DNA of 64,000 bases from Planifilum fulgidum (GCF_900113175.1 NZ_FOOK01000016.1:1-64000), one strand, 5' to 3'; positions 1 through 9,271 are shown, numbered from the stretch's first letter. Translations and numbers: made by a program. Notes: generated by a model from the sequence alone, not told the origin.

Positions 1-262
1 CGATGTTGACCCGGATTTCCTCAATGAGGCGTCTTTCCGAACGAATTCCGTACAAATAACCGATCAAAAGCATTTTGAACAGCATGACCGGATCGATGCA
101 AGGACGCCCATTATCTTGACAATACAAGGGGCGGCATTTTTCCGCGATAAACGAAAAGTCGATGGTTTCATTGATTTTTCTAAGCAAGTGATCTTGGGGA
201 ACAAGGTCTTCTATGTTGACTGTTTCGGGTTGAAATTCCCTAGATGGGTTCGTCCTGAACAT
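1..262 (-). mobile_element. IS1182-like transposase, N-terminal part (runs off the left edge)
   Basis: The reverse strand from an ATG at 262 encodes a transposase N-terminus beginning MFRTNPSREFQPETVNIEDL, followed by a stretch reading DHLLRKINETIDFSF and then DNGRPCIDPVMLFKMLFIGY-type sequence. This is the DUF772 region found at the start of IS1182/IS5-group DDE transposases. An SD-like GGAAGG lies just upstream of the ATG. About 87 codons are visible and open to the window edge; the catalytic domain lies outside. Whether the element is intact cannot be judged from here. The family call rests on the recognisable N-terminal block. Confidence 0.85.
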
Positions 263-303
263 ATAAAAACCTTCCTTCGGAATTGTTTTATTCCGAATTC
301 AAC

Positions 304-364
304 AAAAAAGGCTGTTGACCCTTCTTTGTCAACAGCCTCACGAGCCCGACGGGGCTCGTTTTTT
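304..364. terminator. tandem, bidirectional intrinsic terminators beside the transposase
   Basis: Two hairpins sit back to back. One (GGCTGTTGAC at 310-319 paired with 328-337) is followed on the minus strand by a six-T run at 304-309. The other (CGAGCCC at 341-347 paired with 352-358, loop GACG) is followed on the plus strand by TTTTTT at 359-364. They would stop transcription entering from either side. The first hairpin may also be part of the insertion element's terminal structure. Confidence 0.75.
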
Positions 365-542
365 ATTGTCTATTTTTTAAAGGAACGAACGCTCGATTTT
401 CCGACAGCTTGTTCTCGGTTCCGGAAATTTTCGTGGAAGGTCTGTATTTGGGAAGTTCCGCCTGTTCCTTGAGGTACCGGTACAAACTGTACAGACCGAC
501 GAGGATGACCAAACCCGGGAAACAGAGTTCCAGGAGGGTCAA
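363..542 (-). CDS. small single-pass membrane protein, hypothetical (TTG start)
   Basis: A 59-codon frame starts with TTG at 542, preceded by an AAGGTG-type ribosome site about ten bases upstream. It begins with a hydrophobic stretch (FPGLVILVGLYSLYRYL) followed by a basic, polar tail, giving one membrane helix with a short cytoplasmic or external tail. The stop codon falls at the T-run of the hairpin at 341-364, so the frame is followed at once by terminators that work in its direction. No family is recognised. The unusual start codon and small size leave real doubt that it is expressed. Confidence 0.4.
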   Translation of the reverse strand: MTLLELCFPGLVILVGLYSLYRYLKEQAELPKYRPSTKISGTENKLSENRAFVPLKNRQ

Positions 543-1005
543 GGATGACCAGCACCTTTCTTCCTTTTGTCTTTATTGTAACCCTTTGGCACCCGAAGTG
601 TGTAAAGCGGATGTTAAGATCTTCTTGATCTTCTGTAATTTTCCCTTCTTTCCGTCGGGCGACACGCGTCCGTGTTCAGGGACTTCCGCCGCTGGGGCGG
701 GAGAAATGATTTTCAGATCGTCTCCGTAAACTTTATTGTCGCCCTTTCTGCGCATATTTATTCGGAAGCCGGTTTCCGGGGGGACATCCGCCGCTTTTCG
801 CATGAAGAGGGCGGGAGAAGGCGGCCATCAAGAAACATCGTCCACCCGCGCGCATAAATATATACTATCTTCCAAACTTTCTCTTAGCCCTCGCGAGGGA
901 GCGGCTTTTTTTCATTGGACGTGCATAGGTTGGGACGGAATGTCATATGTAGGTAAGAACCGCCGGTGCCAAAGGGAGCGAAGCTTAAGCGGAGGGGGAG
1001 CTTCG
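543..1005. other. intergenic region upstream of prkA
   Basis: No convincing gene. A 60- to 76-codon open frame on the minus strand (573 to about 755 or 803) has lysine-rich, protein-like composition but no ribosome site. An AT-rich run around 850-870 (ATAAATATATACTAT) is a plausible promoter region for prkA, and the self-complementary CCCTCGCGAGGG near 888-899 followed by T-rich sequence could be a weak terminator. In Bacillus prkA is transcribed by a sporulation sigma factor, but no clear consensus could be assigned here. Confidence 0.4.
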
Positions 1006-2904
1006 ATGGACATCCTCAAAAAGATCGCCGAGCAGCGGGAGAAAGAGAAGCAATTGGCGTGGGAAGGAACCTTTTCGGAATATTTGGAAATTGTGCGCAA
1101 GCGGCCGCAGGTGGCTCAGACGGCCCATTCGCGGGTCTACAACATGATCATCAGTCACGGAGTGGAAGTGGATGAACAGGGGAACAAGCGGTACCCCTTT
1201 TTTAGCAGGGAACTTTTCGGGCTGGACCGGGCGATTGAACGCCTGGTGGAGGAGTATTTTCATTCCGCTGCTCGTCGTCTGGACGTACGCAAGCGGATCT
1301 TGTTGTTGATGGGGCCGGTCAGCGGAGGGAAATCGACCATTGTCACCCTTCTCAAGAAGGGGCTGGAACAATATTCCCGGACGGACGAGGGGGCGGTGTA
1401 CGCCATCAAGGGCTGCCCGATGCACGAGGAACCCCTCCATTTGATCCCGCCGGAGCTCCGGGAGGAAGCGGAGCGGGAACTGGGGGTCAAGATCGAGGGG
1501 AACCTTTGTCCCTCCTGTCGCCTGCGCCTCAAGGAAGAATACGGCGGAAGAGTGGAAGATGTGATGGTGGAGCGGGTGCTGCTGTCGGAGGACGACCGGG
1601 TCGGGATCGGCACCTTCAGCCCTTCCGATCCCAAGTCCCAGGATATCTCTGAACTTACGGGCAGCATCGATTTTTCCACCATCACCGAATACGGATCGGA
1701 GTCGGATCCCCGGGCCTACCGTTTCGACGGGGAGCTCAACAAGGCCAACCGCGGACTGATGGAATTTCAGGAGATGCTCAAATGCGACGAGAAATTTTTG
1801 TGGAACCTGCTTTCCCTGACCCAGGAGGGAAATTTCAAGGCGGGGCGGTTTGCGCTCATCTCCGCCGACGAACTGATCATTGCCCATACGAACGAGGCGG
1901 AATACAAGGCGTTTATCAGCAACAAAAAGAATGAGGCGCTCCAGTCCCGGATCATCGTGATGCCGATTCCCTACAATCTCCGGGTGTCCGAGGAAGTCAA
2001 GATCTATGAAAAGCTGATCCGCCAAAGCGATCTGAAGCATGTGCACATCGCCCCCCACGCTCTGTACGCGGCGGCGGTGTTCACCATCTTGACGCGGCTG
2101 AAGGAATCGAAAAAGCAGGGAATGGATCTGGTCAAAAAGATGCGCCTGTATGACGGCGAAGCGGTGGAGGGGTACAAGGAAGCCGATGTGGAGGAGTTGC
2201 AAAACGAATTCCTGGATGAGGGGATGACGGGGATCGATCCCCGATATGTGATCAACCGCATCTCCAGCGCGCTGATCCGCAGCGATACCAACTGCATCAA
2301 CGCCCTGGATATTCTGCGTTCCCTGAAGGACGGCCTCAACCAGCATCCGTCCATCACCCGGGAGCAGCGGGAGAAATATCTCAATTTCATCTCCATCGCT
2401 CGCAAGGAGTACGATGAACTGGCGAAAAAGGAAGTGCAGAAGGCCTTCGTCTACTCCTATGAAGAGTCGGCCAAGACCCTGCTCGACAATTACCTGGACA
2501 ATGTGGAAGCCTATTGCAACATGACCAAGATCCGCGATCCGATCACGGGGGAGGAATTGGATCCCGACGAGAAGCTGATGCGCTCCATCGAGGAGCAGAT
2601 CGGCATTTCCGAGAACGCCAAAAAGGCGTTTCGCGAAGAAATCCTCATCCGCATTTCCGCCTATGCCCGCAAGGGGAAAAAATTCGACTACAACAGCCAC
2701 GAACGGCTGAGGGAAGCCATCCAGAAAAAATTGTTCGCCGATCTGAAGGATGTGGTGAAGATCACCACGTCCACCAAAACGCCGGATGAGAACCAGTTGA
2801 AGAAAATCAACGAGGTGACGGCGCGCCTCATCGATGAAAACGGATACTGCCCGATCTGCGCCAATGAGCTTCTCCGGTATGTGGGCAGTCTGCTCAACCG
2901 GTGA
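1006..2904 (+). CDS. prkA: PrkA-family serine protein kinase / AAA+ ATPase
   Basis: The 632-residue product starts MDILKKIAEQREKEKQLAWE and matches the length of Bacillus PrkA (631). It has a PrkA AAA domain with a Walker A loop GPVSGGKS at residues 103-110 and the family-specific C-terminal kinase-like domain. In Bacillus PrkA is produced early in sporulation and affects sigma-K-dependent development; kinase and Lon-like protease activities have both been proposed. The start at 1006 was chosen because GGAGGGGGAG lies 5 bases upstream and the product then begins exactly as the family does; a longer upstream frame is open but lacks a ribosome site. The yhbH gene follows after 101 bases, the usual gene order in spore formers. 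Confidence 0.96.
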   Translation: MDILKKIAEQREKEKQLAWEGTFSEYLEIVRKRPQVAQTAHSRVYNMIISHGVEVDEQGNKRYPFFSRELFGLDRAIERLVEEYFHSAARRLDVRKRILLLMGPVSGGKSTIVTLLKKGLEQYSRTDEGAVYAIKGCPMHEEPLHLIPPELREEAERELGVKIEGNLCPSCRLRLKEEYGGRVEDVMVERVLLSEDDRVGIGTFSPSDPKSQDISELTGSIDFSTITEYGSESDPRAYRFDGELNKANRGLMEFQEMLKCDEKFLWNLLSLTQEGNFKAGRFALISADELIIAHTNEAEYKAFISNKKNEALQSRIIVMPIPYNLRVSEEVKIYEKLIRQSDLKHVHIAPHALYAAAVFTILTRLKESKKQGMDLVKKMRLYDGEAVEGYKEADVEELQNEFLDEGMTGIDPRYVINRISSALIRSDTNCINALDILRSLKDGLNQHPSITREQREKYLNFISIARKEYDELAKKEVQKAFVYSYEESAKTLLDNYLDNVEAYCNMTKIRDPITGEELDPDEKLMRSIEEQIGISENAKKAFREEILIRISAYARKGKKFDYNSHERLREAIQKKLFADLKDVVKITTSTKTPDENQLKKINEVTARLIDENGYCPICANELLRYVGSLLNR

Positions 2905-3005
2905 AGGGGCGCGCCCGGGCAATGCGCGTTTTTCACCGCCTTCCGGCGGAATGGGCCGCAAGAGCGATCCGCCGGCAGGCGGATTGGTACGGGGGGTGAT
3001 CGGAA

Positions 3006-4166
3006 GTGGAAGGCCCGCTCTTCATCGTGTCCCAGGAGGATTGGTCCCTGCACCGAAAGGGTTACCAGGACCAGATGCGCCACAACGAGAAGGTGAAGGA
3101 GGCGATCCGGAAGAATCTTCCGGATCTGATCAGCGAGGAAAGCATCATCATGTCGGACGGAAGGCAAGTGGTGAAAATCCCCATCCGTTCGATGGAGGAA
3201 TACCGCTTCCGCTACAATTACAACAAAAGCAAACAGGTGGGCCAGGGGACGGGGAACAGCAAGGTGGGAGACGTGATCGCCCGGGAGTCCGCTCCCGGAA
3301 AGGGTCCGGGGAAGGGTTCCGGGGCGGGGGATCTGCCGGGAATGGATTACTACGAGGCGGAAATCACCCTGGAGGAGTTGGAGGAGATCCTGTTTGCCGA
3401 GCTGTCCCTGCCCCGGATGGCCCCCAAGCAGCAGGACGAGATGCAGACCCCGGACATCCGGTTCAATGATGTCCGCAAAAGGGGGCTGATGGGCAACATC
3501 GACAAAAAGCGGACCATCCTGGAAGCCATCAAGCGAAACGCCCTCAGAGGGCGGCCCGGTCTCGGCCGGATTTCCGACGAAGACCTGCGCTTCAAAACCT
3601 GGGAAGAGGTGGTCCGCCCCCATTCCAACGCCGTCGTCATCGCCATGATGGATACGTCGGGTTCGATGGGAGTCTTTGAAAAATATGTCGCCCGGAGCTT
3701 CTTTTTCTGGATGGTTCGCTTCCTCCGCACCAAGTACAGCCAGGTGGACATCCGGTTTATCGCCCACCATACCGAAGCGAAGGAAGTGACCGAGGAACAG
3801 TTTTTCAAAAGGGGGGAAAGCGGGGGAACCATGTGCTCCTCCGCCTACCGTCTCGCCCTGGCGATGATCGACCGCCGCTATCCGCCCCACCGTTACAACA
3901 TCTATCCCTTCCATTTCTCCGACGGCGACAACCTTGTCTCGGACAATGAACGCTGCGTCCGACTCGTCCAGGAATTGATCAAGCGCTCCAACCTCTTCGG
4001 CTACACCGAAGTGAACCAGTACGGCCGCCATTCCACCCTGATGAGCGCCTACCGCCACATCCGGGATCCCAAGTTTCGCTACTACGTCATCCGGGAGAAG
4101 GGACAGGTGTACGATGCCCTGAAGCACTTCTTCTCGAATCGGGACGAGGAAGCGCCGGCGGGGTGA
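3006..4166 (+). CDS. yhbH: YhbH family protein (DUF444, VWA-like), sporulation partner of PrkA
   Basis: The 386-residue product (GTG start, GGGGGGTGAT just upstream) is a DUF444 protein, close to the 392 residues of Bacillus YhbH. A von Willebrand A-like fold is indicated by the metal-site motif DTSGS at residues 216-220. A basic, glycine-rich linker around 95-112 separates it from the N-terminal part. prkA, yhbH and often spoVR are co-inherited in spore formers and stress-response clusters; spoVR is not in this window. The biochemical role is unknown. An intrinsic terminator follows at 4201. Confidence 0.95.
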   Translation: MEGPLFIVSQEDWSLHRKGYQDQMRHNEKVKEAIRKNLPDLISEESIIMSDGRQVVKIPIRSMEEYRFRYNYNKSKQVGQGTGNSKVGDVIARESAPGKGPGKGSGAGDLPGMDYYEAEITLEELEEILFAELSLPRMAPKQQDEMQTPDIRFNDVRKRGLMGNIDKKRTILEAIKRNALRGRPGLGRISDEDLRFKTWEEVVRPHSNAVVIAMMDTSGSMGVFEKYVARSFFFWMVRFLRTKYSQVDIRFIAHHTEAKEVTEEQFFKRGESGGTMCSSAYRLALAMIDRRYPPHRYNIYPFHFSDGDNLVSDNERCVRLVQELIKRSNLFGYTEVNQYGRHSTLMSAYRHIRDPKFRYYVIREKGQVYDALKHFFSNRDEEAPAG

Positions 4167-4200
4167 AGAGACTCCGGAGCATCGCCGGAAGGCGTTTTCA

Positions 4201-4228
4201 GCCGGGCGTGCACATGCGCCCGGCTTTT
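4201..4228 (+). terminator. terminator of prkA-yhbH
   Basis: GCCGGGCG (4201-4208) pairs with CGCCCGGC (4217-4224) around an 8-base loop, followed by TTTTGT. It lies 35 bases after the yhbH stop. Confidence 0.85.
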
Positions 4229-4265
4229 GTCGTGAGTTGGAGTGAACCGGAAAGGGGAAGGGGGA

Positions 4266-5159
4266 TCATCTCACCAGATCATTTCTGACGGGAAACCGGC
4301 CGCCGAAGCGAAGGGGAACGCCCGCGCCGTCGCGTTCTGCGTGGATGTGGAGATGGGGTTCGCTCGTGTTTCCGGAATTGCCCACCCGGCCGATCCGCTG
4401 CCCTTCCTTTACTTTTTCTCCGTTTTTCACGGAAACGCTGCCCCGCTTGAGGTGGGCCAGAAGGAGGCGGGCATCATCCCCGTCACAGGTGAGGATGACA
4501 TGATTGCCTTCCGGGTTTTCAGGGTCCATTTCCGGCGGGGTCAAATCGGGCAGATCGTCGCGGGCCTCGATCACTTTTCCCGTGCAGGGACTGTACACGG
4601 GGTCTCCGAAGATCTCGTACCGGGTCAGCTCCTTCGGATACAGCCCTTTGGCGCGGGTGCCCAACCGGTTCAACCGGACAATGTCCAGGGCATACCGCTG
4701 GGGGGGATGCGCGCTGTGATAATTCATCTGCACCTGGCTGCCGCCGTGGGCCACGTAATACGTCCCGCTTCGGAGGGGGAAGGAGATTTCCAGGGCCTCA
4801 TCCGCCGGCCAGTGGCTGGTCAGCACCCCCAGATTGTAGGTGCCGAAAATCAAGACGAGAAATGCGTAGACGGCGATGGACCATTTCTGTTTTTTGCTGA
4901 GCGGTGTCTTGGCTGGAAGGCGGCGCGCCTTTTTCCAGGAGGCGAAGACCGCCGCCAAGAACAGAACAGGCCAAACCCAGCGCAGGGGGTAGCCGCCCCA
5001 ATCCCAGCGGCCGGAAAAGAATATCCAGACGAAAAACATTGCCAGCGCCAGCAGTTTGACATACCACTCCGTCCGACTCTGAACCGATCCCCTCCAAAGG
5101 GAAAGGAGAAGTGCGGCGGGCAGAAGCATACCGACGACCATCAGGATGGGCAAAATCAT
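4266..5159 (-). CDS. membrane-anchored M23-family peptidase-like protein
   Basis: The 297-residue product has about four hydrophobic segments in the first 130 residues and a C-terminal lysostaphin/M23-type LytM fold. Visible M23 signatures are the block GNHVILTCDGDD followed by LAHL, and near the C-terminus GNSGNTSEPHLHIHA, which contains the HLHIH metal-binding motif. The upstream HxxxD ligand is less canonical (HPPQRYALD region), so activity is likely but not certain. It would cut peptidoglycan peptides at the outer membrane face. The ATG at 5159 has GGAAAG six bases upstream; a GTG at 5207 would extend it but overlaps a -10-like TATATT (5198-5203), which fits better as promoter. Confidence 0.85.
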   Translation of the reverse strand: MILPILMVVGMLLPAALLLSLWRGSVQSRTEWYVKLLALAMFFVWIFFSGRWDWGGYPLRWVWPVLFLAAVFASWKKARRLPAKTPLSKKQKWSIAVYAFLVLIFGTYNLGVLTSHWPADEALEISFPLRSGTYYVAHGGSQVQMNYHSAHPPQRYALDIVRLNRLGTRAKGLYPKELTRYEIFGDPVYSPCTGKVIEARDDLPDLTPPEMDPENPEGNHVILTCDGDDARLLLAHLKRGSVSVKNGEKVKEGQRIGRVGNSGNTSEPHLHIHAERDGAGVPLRFGGRFPVRNDLVR

Positions 5160-5317
5160 TTTTTTCTTTCCATGCAAAAAATGGATTTCACCCATCCAAT
5201 ATAGCACAAATATCCATCTCGTTGTCTAGGAAAGGAGATCGGACATCGCGGCGGCTTTGCTCACCTGACGGGAATGGGGCCAAAATCATGGGAAGAAGGA
5301 GCCGCATCCCGAAAGCA

Positions 5318-5351
5318 TAAAAAAATCGGGGACCGCCGTCTAAAGCCCGAT
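5318..5351 (-). terminator. terminator after the decayed MaoC-like gene
   Basis: On the minus strand ATCGGG (plus 5346-5351) pairs with CCCGAT (plus 5325-5330), followed by a run of seven Ts. It begins at the stop codon of the pseudogene, which supports the former reading frame. Confidence 0.65.
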
Positions 5352-5645
5352 CATTCCTTCAAAGGATATTCCAAAATCTCCTTTCCGCCCTGGAAGAGCT
5401 CCAAGGCGCAAGGAATCCCGCTTTGCTTTCCATCCGTTCATCATGGACGGTCGCTTCACAGCAAATGGTCTCCCCAATCACCGGCCTGAGCGAGTCCTTC
5501 AAATCCCCGCCGTTTTGCCGGCCAGGCGGTGTACACCGACAACCCGCGTTCATCCGGCGTCACATGGTGCGCCGGTGTCGCCGGAAATGGAGCAGAACGC
5601 TTGCACATCCTCCATGGTGAAGGGGCGCTCCACAGGCAATCGCCG
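5351..5645 (-). pseudogene. decayed MaoC-like (hotdog-fold) dehydratase
   Basis: Minus-strand fragments in different frames together spell a MaoC/hydratase-like protein: ERPFTMEDVQAFCSISGDTG, then after a shift HVTPDERG, then LRPVIGETICCEATVHDERM, then after another shift CALELFQGGKEILEYPLKE and a stop at 5351. The first block resembles the FTxEDVxxFxxxSGDxxxxH segment of the family. At least two frameshifts and an internal deletion are needed to join them, so the gene is dead. The intrinsic terminator at its end is intact. The family name is inferred from the short conserved blocks. Confidence 0.6.
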
Positions 5646-5672
5646 GTTGCACAGGCCTTTTTGTCTCCGGTT

Positions 5673-6254
5673 TCACTTGGCGTAACGCATATAAACCATG
5701 TAATCCAGGCCGCTCAGGCGGCTGTATTTCTGTTTGATCCGCTCAAACTCCTTGAAGCCCAGTTTTTCATACAATCGGATGACCCGGGGGTCCGTGTTCG
5801 TCAGCTCCAGGATGTATTCATCGTATTGGGGCAGAGAAAGCAGGTGATTCATGATCGCCTTGGCAACCCCGCGCCTTCGGTACTTGGGGTCGGTGGCGAA
5901 AAATTGGATGAACGCCGTTCGTTTCCCCACCTTGATCGGCTTTTGAAATTCCCGTTTGAACACCACGTTGGCGATCGTGCCCTTGTATATGCCAAAATGC
6001 TTGCGCAATTCGTTTCGGTCGTGGTTCACCGGGTGAACATCGCTGGCGGTGCAGGCGGCCATTCCCGCGATATTGCCTTCGATCCGGGCGACGTGGAAAA
6101 CATCCAGGACGAACATGTGCTCCAGCGCCTCGGCCAATTTGTTTTTGTCTTTCGAAAAGAAAGACAAATGGTGGCCAAAGGCATCGACAAAGATCTCGCT
6201 GATCCGCTTCTTTGCCGCATCTCCCAATTCCTTTGCGCACAGGACTTCGATCAT
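5673..6254 (-). CDS. GNAT family N-acetyltransferase
   Basis: The 193-residue protein has a single GNAT fold. The acetyl-CoA-binding stretch reads FFATDPKYRRRGVAKAIMNH (RRxGVA loop), followed by the LELTNTDPRVIRLYEKLGFK motif typical of the C-terminal half of GNAT enzymes. The substrate is unknown. ATG at 6254 was preferred to a TTG six bases earlier because AAGGCGG lies six bases upstream of the ATG. It is monocistronic, with a long AT-rich upstream region (6290-6345) that probably holds its promoter. Confidence 0.88.
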   Translation of the reverse strand: MIEVLCAKELGDAAKKRISEIFVDAFGHHLSFFSKDKNKLAEALEHMFVLDVFHVARIEGNIAGMAACTASDVHPVNHDRNELRKHFGIYKGTIANVVFKREFQKPIKVGKRTAFIQFFATDPKYRRRGVAKAIMNHLLSLPQYDEYILELTNTDPRVIRLYEKLGFKEFERIKQKYSRLSGLDYMVYMRYAK

Positions 6255-7259
6255 GGTCAACCGCCTTTTCTCAATGGGGATTGATGAATTTTTACCATTC
6301 GTTATAAATGTAATATTTTTTGATTCCCTCTGTCAATGGCCGTCGGTTTTTGGAGAAAAACGAGAAGAAGATTGACAGAGATCCGGATAAATTTTGAATG
6401 GAACATGATGGTAGGAAGGAGGCGGATTCACGGGGATTTCCGGTAGGCGGCCCATGCCGGGATCTCAAGGGAAGGTCCGCGTGGGAGGGCATCATTTTTT
6501 ATTTGCAAATTGTAGCAAGTCCAATGATAATGGATAGAACAAATCTCCATCTTTACTGGGGGGTGACTTGAAATTGCCGGGGAGCGTTTCGTGCGGAGTG
6601 ACCGGTTGAAAGGGGACTTTGGCCGGTTATTTTCCGGAGATGATGGTTTTCCGGTTCGAAGGCGGCGATCCTCCGCTGGCTGAAGCGTAAACGAGCCGGA
6701 ATTCCCTGCCGGACGCTGTATGGCAAAGACCGGATTTGTCATTGACGGAGGAGTTGCAGGGGTTCGGGCCTCAAGGGGGCATGCTCCGGCCTGCCTTCGT
6801 CCGGATGAAGACACAGGCGCTGAGAGCCGAGCCTGATTATCTTCCCGCCCCTGCCGTTGCGGGCGCCGAGAGCAGATCCCAACATCCGCGCGGTTGGGCG
6901 GACTGGAGGAGGCGACGGTAATCGTGGGGATCGGCCTTACCGGTGAAGACGTTTGATCATCGCGCCGGAACGGAACGCGGATCTGGCCGGCAAGATGCGG
7001 TCCGCCTGCAGTGTGGGGGATGTGATTCTCCGTTTATTCCGATGAAAGCGGGAAATGTTCCTTCGATGGCCTGTGCGAACGGGGGCATTGTCCCCTCCAG
7101 GGAAGATTTCCGGCGAAAGCGTGGCATCGGCATCGCCTGCGGAGATAACGAGATCCGGGCGATCGCCGGGGCGTCGCGCGGGGGGCCGGTTCCACATTCC
7201 GGTCACCGGACAGGCAGCGGCACAGGCGCAGGTGCGGGCGATTTGGAGAGAAAACGAGG
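6255..7259. other. long region without intact gene; probable eroded coding sequence
   Basis: About 1 kb between the acetyltransferase and the aldolase holds only short plus-strand pieces in shifting frames. Examples are EEATVIVGIGLTGEDV around 6910-6950, LIIAPERNADLAGKMRSACS around 6955-7010, and GRFHIPVTGQAAAQAQVRAI at about 7180-7240, ending at the aldolase start. These read like protein, and the last could be the C-terminus of a former gene in the aldolase operon, but no family could be named. The first 250 bases are AT-rich and probably regulatory. Confidence 0.4.
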
Positions 7260-7931
7260 ATGGGGGAATGCGTTGTGGAAGAACTGAAGGAACTCATTCA
7301 CACCGCCAAGGAATTGTATCGCACGGGGCTGGTGCGGGGAACGAGCGGGAATGTGAGCGTCCGGGATCCGGAGAGCCCCGGCCGGATGTGGATCACTCCC
7401 TCGGCGATCCCCTATGACGAAATCACCGTGGAGGATTTGGTGCAGGTGGATCTGGAAAGCGGCACACCGGTCCGCGGGAGCCGCAAACCTTCCTCGGAGA
7501 CGCCGATGCACAGGGCGATCTATCGGCTCCGGTCCGATGTGCGGGCGGTCGTCCATACCCATTCCACCTACGCCACCATGTTCGCGTGTGCGGGGGAAGA
7601 GATTCCCGCGGTCCATTATCTGATCGCCGAAATCGGGGACCGGGTGCCGGTGGCGGACTATGCCGTATACGGTTCGGAGGAGTTGGCCAGAAACGCCGTC
7701 GAGGCGCTCAGAAGGGCCGGCGCCAACGGAGCGCTCCTGAAAAATCACGGGGTGATCGCGGTGGGGGAAAGCCTGTCCAAGGCTTATGTCCGGGCGGAGA
7801 TCATCGAAACCGTCGCCCAATTGGCCTTCGGCGCCAAAATGATCGGCCGCTGGGAGCTCCTCACACCGGAACAATTGGAGGAGACGCGCAAAAACTTTGG
7901 TTCCTACTTTGCCGCCCGAGAAGATCGATAA
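7260..7931 (+). CDS. class II aldolase/adducin family protein (fuculose-phosphate aldolase-like)
   Basis: The 223-residue product has the class II aldolase fold. The zinc ligands are H99 and H101 (motif VVHTHS) with H163 (KNHGV), and E80 (SSETPMH) matches the catalytic glutamate. The phosphate-binding stretch GTSGNVS is at 27-33. Such enzymes cleave L-fuculose-1-phosphate or similar sugar phosphates, or act as 4-epimerases or decarboxylases; the substrate cannot be read from sequence. ATG at 7260 has GGAGAG nine bases upstream; GTG at 7275, with GGGGGA seven bases upstream, is an alternative. KDPG aldolase lies 3.5 kb downstream, so a sugar-acid catabolic region that has since decayed is possible. 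Confidence 0.9.
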   Translation: MGECVVEELKELIHTAKELYRTGLVRGTSGNVSVRDPESPGRMWITPSAIPYDEITVEDLVQVDLESGTPVRGSRKPSSETPMHRAIYRLRSDVRAVVHTHSTYATMFACAGEEIPAVHYLIAEIGDRVPVADYAVYGSEELARNAVEALRRAGANGALLKNHGVIAVGESLSKAYVRAEIIETVAQLAFGAKMIGRWELLTPEQLEETRKNFGSYFAAREDR

Positions 7932-8234
7932 AAAGGGGAGAATGGAAATTTTCGCGGGAAATTTCCCTGCAGGAACCGGCTCAGGTGGAATTCAAACAGT
8001 GTCCGGCCATGTTGGATGATTCGAATCCTCAGTGCCGCTTCTGTTATCGGAGTGTGAAAGAGTTTGTGACCAAGAATTTTATGCTTCGATCCACCAGTGG
8101 TTGGAAATCCGACTTCCAGGCAGAAATGGATCATCCCATATTTTTCGCCCAGATTTCACTGCTGCTTGGATGTGTGTTGGTATGAGAGAATGAAGAAGGA
8201 AAACCGAAGAAATTCTGTTTATGGAGGTATCTTT
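7932..8234. other. intergenic region before the secreted protein
   Basis: No gene with a ribosome site was found. The AT content rises toward 8234, so the promoter of the secreted protein is probably here, but no clean -35/-10 pair could be assigned. Confidence 0.35.
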
Positions 8235-9230
8235 ATGAAAAGTATGTTCACAAGAAGATGGTTTCGGAGAAAGCGTTTTGCCTTCGTTTTTTTAAGCCTT
8301 GTTCTCTGCGCGACGATGATAATCCCTGACGCAGCCAGTGCAGCATACTATAACACCTATACCACCGTGGATACACTCCCTGATGCGCATGGGTGCACTG
8401 CCGTACAGGGGTTTGCCGTGGGATCCACTTACGTATATTCCATAAAAATCAAAAAGGATGAAACCAGGGCGGTCATTTACCGAACCAGAATGAGCGACGG
8501 GACCACCACACTCATGAAAAACGGTGATGACGGGACAACTTACGCCACCTACCTGGGTCACGGCAATGATATTGCACTCCATAGCAACGACGGAAAGTAC
8601 TATATGTTTGTCGTTACTATGAAAAAAGGCGCGATGAGTCTTGTTAAACTGCAGTATGTAGGAAATACCTATTACAAAGTGGGCAACTACACAATCAGAT
8701 ATAACGGTGAGGATGTGTCAATGTCGGGAGTTGCTATTACCGGAAAGGACAGCAAAAACATCTATTTTCTCTTTAAATCTTCGACGAAATTCTACAGGGG
8801 ATCGCTTCCAATCAACGCAACAAGCGGTACGATTCATGTGACGCATGCCTTTGACTTAAACGTTGAAGATGCGCTGGTCAATGGCAAGCCCGTCAAGGAC
8901 TTCTTGCCCTCGTGGACAACCCAGGGAATCGGTTTATATAAAGATACATTGTATTTTCCGGTGACTGAAACAAATGATCCGGATGGTTTCAACAACATCA
9001 GCGTTGTACTTGTTTATCGCAATATATCTGCCGCTTCGGGCACGATCTATGCGGATGATGATCTGTCATTCCGGATTACATCCAGTGCATACAAAAAGCT
9101 TTTCGAGATCGAGGGCGTTGGCATCGCCAACGGAGATAAACTCTGGTTCAACACCAATCGGACAACCGAGCAAGGCACTGCTTCCGACAATGTAGGATAC
9201 TTTAATGGCTATAGCGCCTCCGATGAATAA
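8235..9230 (+). CDS. secreted protein of unknown function, AT-richer than its neighbours
   Basis: The 331-residue product begins with a basic n-region (RRWFRRKRF), a hydrophobic core and a signal-peptidase site near AASA-A, about residues 35-39. The mature part is rich in Tyr, Thr, Gly and Asn with alternating beta-strand pattern (VKLQYVGNTYYKVGNYTIRY) and almost no cysteine. An extracellular beta-propeller or beta-sandwich lectin-like fold is possible, but no family is recognised. GGAGG lies seven bases before the ATG at 8235. Base composition is visibly lower in GC than flanking genes and codon choice is more mixed, suggesting recent acquisition. A strong stem-loop follows at 9272. Confidence 0.85.
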   Translation: MKSMFTRRWFRRKRFAFVFLSLVLCATMIIPDAASAAYYNTYTTVDTLPDAHGCTAVQGFAVGSTYVYSIKIKKDETRAVIYRTRMSDGTTTLMKNGDDGTTYATYLGHGNDIALHSNDGKYYMFVVTMKKGAMSLVKLQYVGNTYYKVGNYTIRYNGEDVSMSGVAITGKDSKNIYFLFKSSTKFYRGSLPINATSGTIHVTHAFDLNVEDALVNGKPVKDFLPSWTTQGIGLYKDTLYFPVTETNDPDGFNNISVVLVYRNISAASGTIYADDDLSFRITSSAYKKLFEIEGVGIANGDKLWFNTNRTTEQGTASDNVGYFNGYSASDE

Positions 9231-9271
9231 ACATGGATTCCATTTGTCGAGTCGAGTATCCCCAAAAGGCT

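Noticed and set aside
573-803. 60- to 76-codon minus-strand frame upstream of prkA
   Set aside because: Composition is protein-like but neither ATG has a ribosome site, and no domain or neighbour supports it; kept only as a remark on the intergenic region.
985-2961. 658-codon open frame antisense to prkA
   Set aside because: It mirrors the prkA reading frame, has His/Gly/Pro-rich composition, no ribosome site and no recognisable domain; it is a by-product of GC-rich codon use.
4242-5204. 320-codon plus-strand frame over the M23-like gene
   Set aside because: The minus strand carries membrane helices and the HLHIH motif with a suitable start; the plus frame has no ribosome site or motifs.
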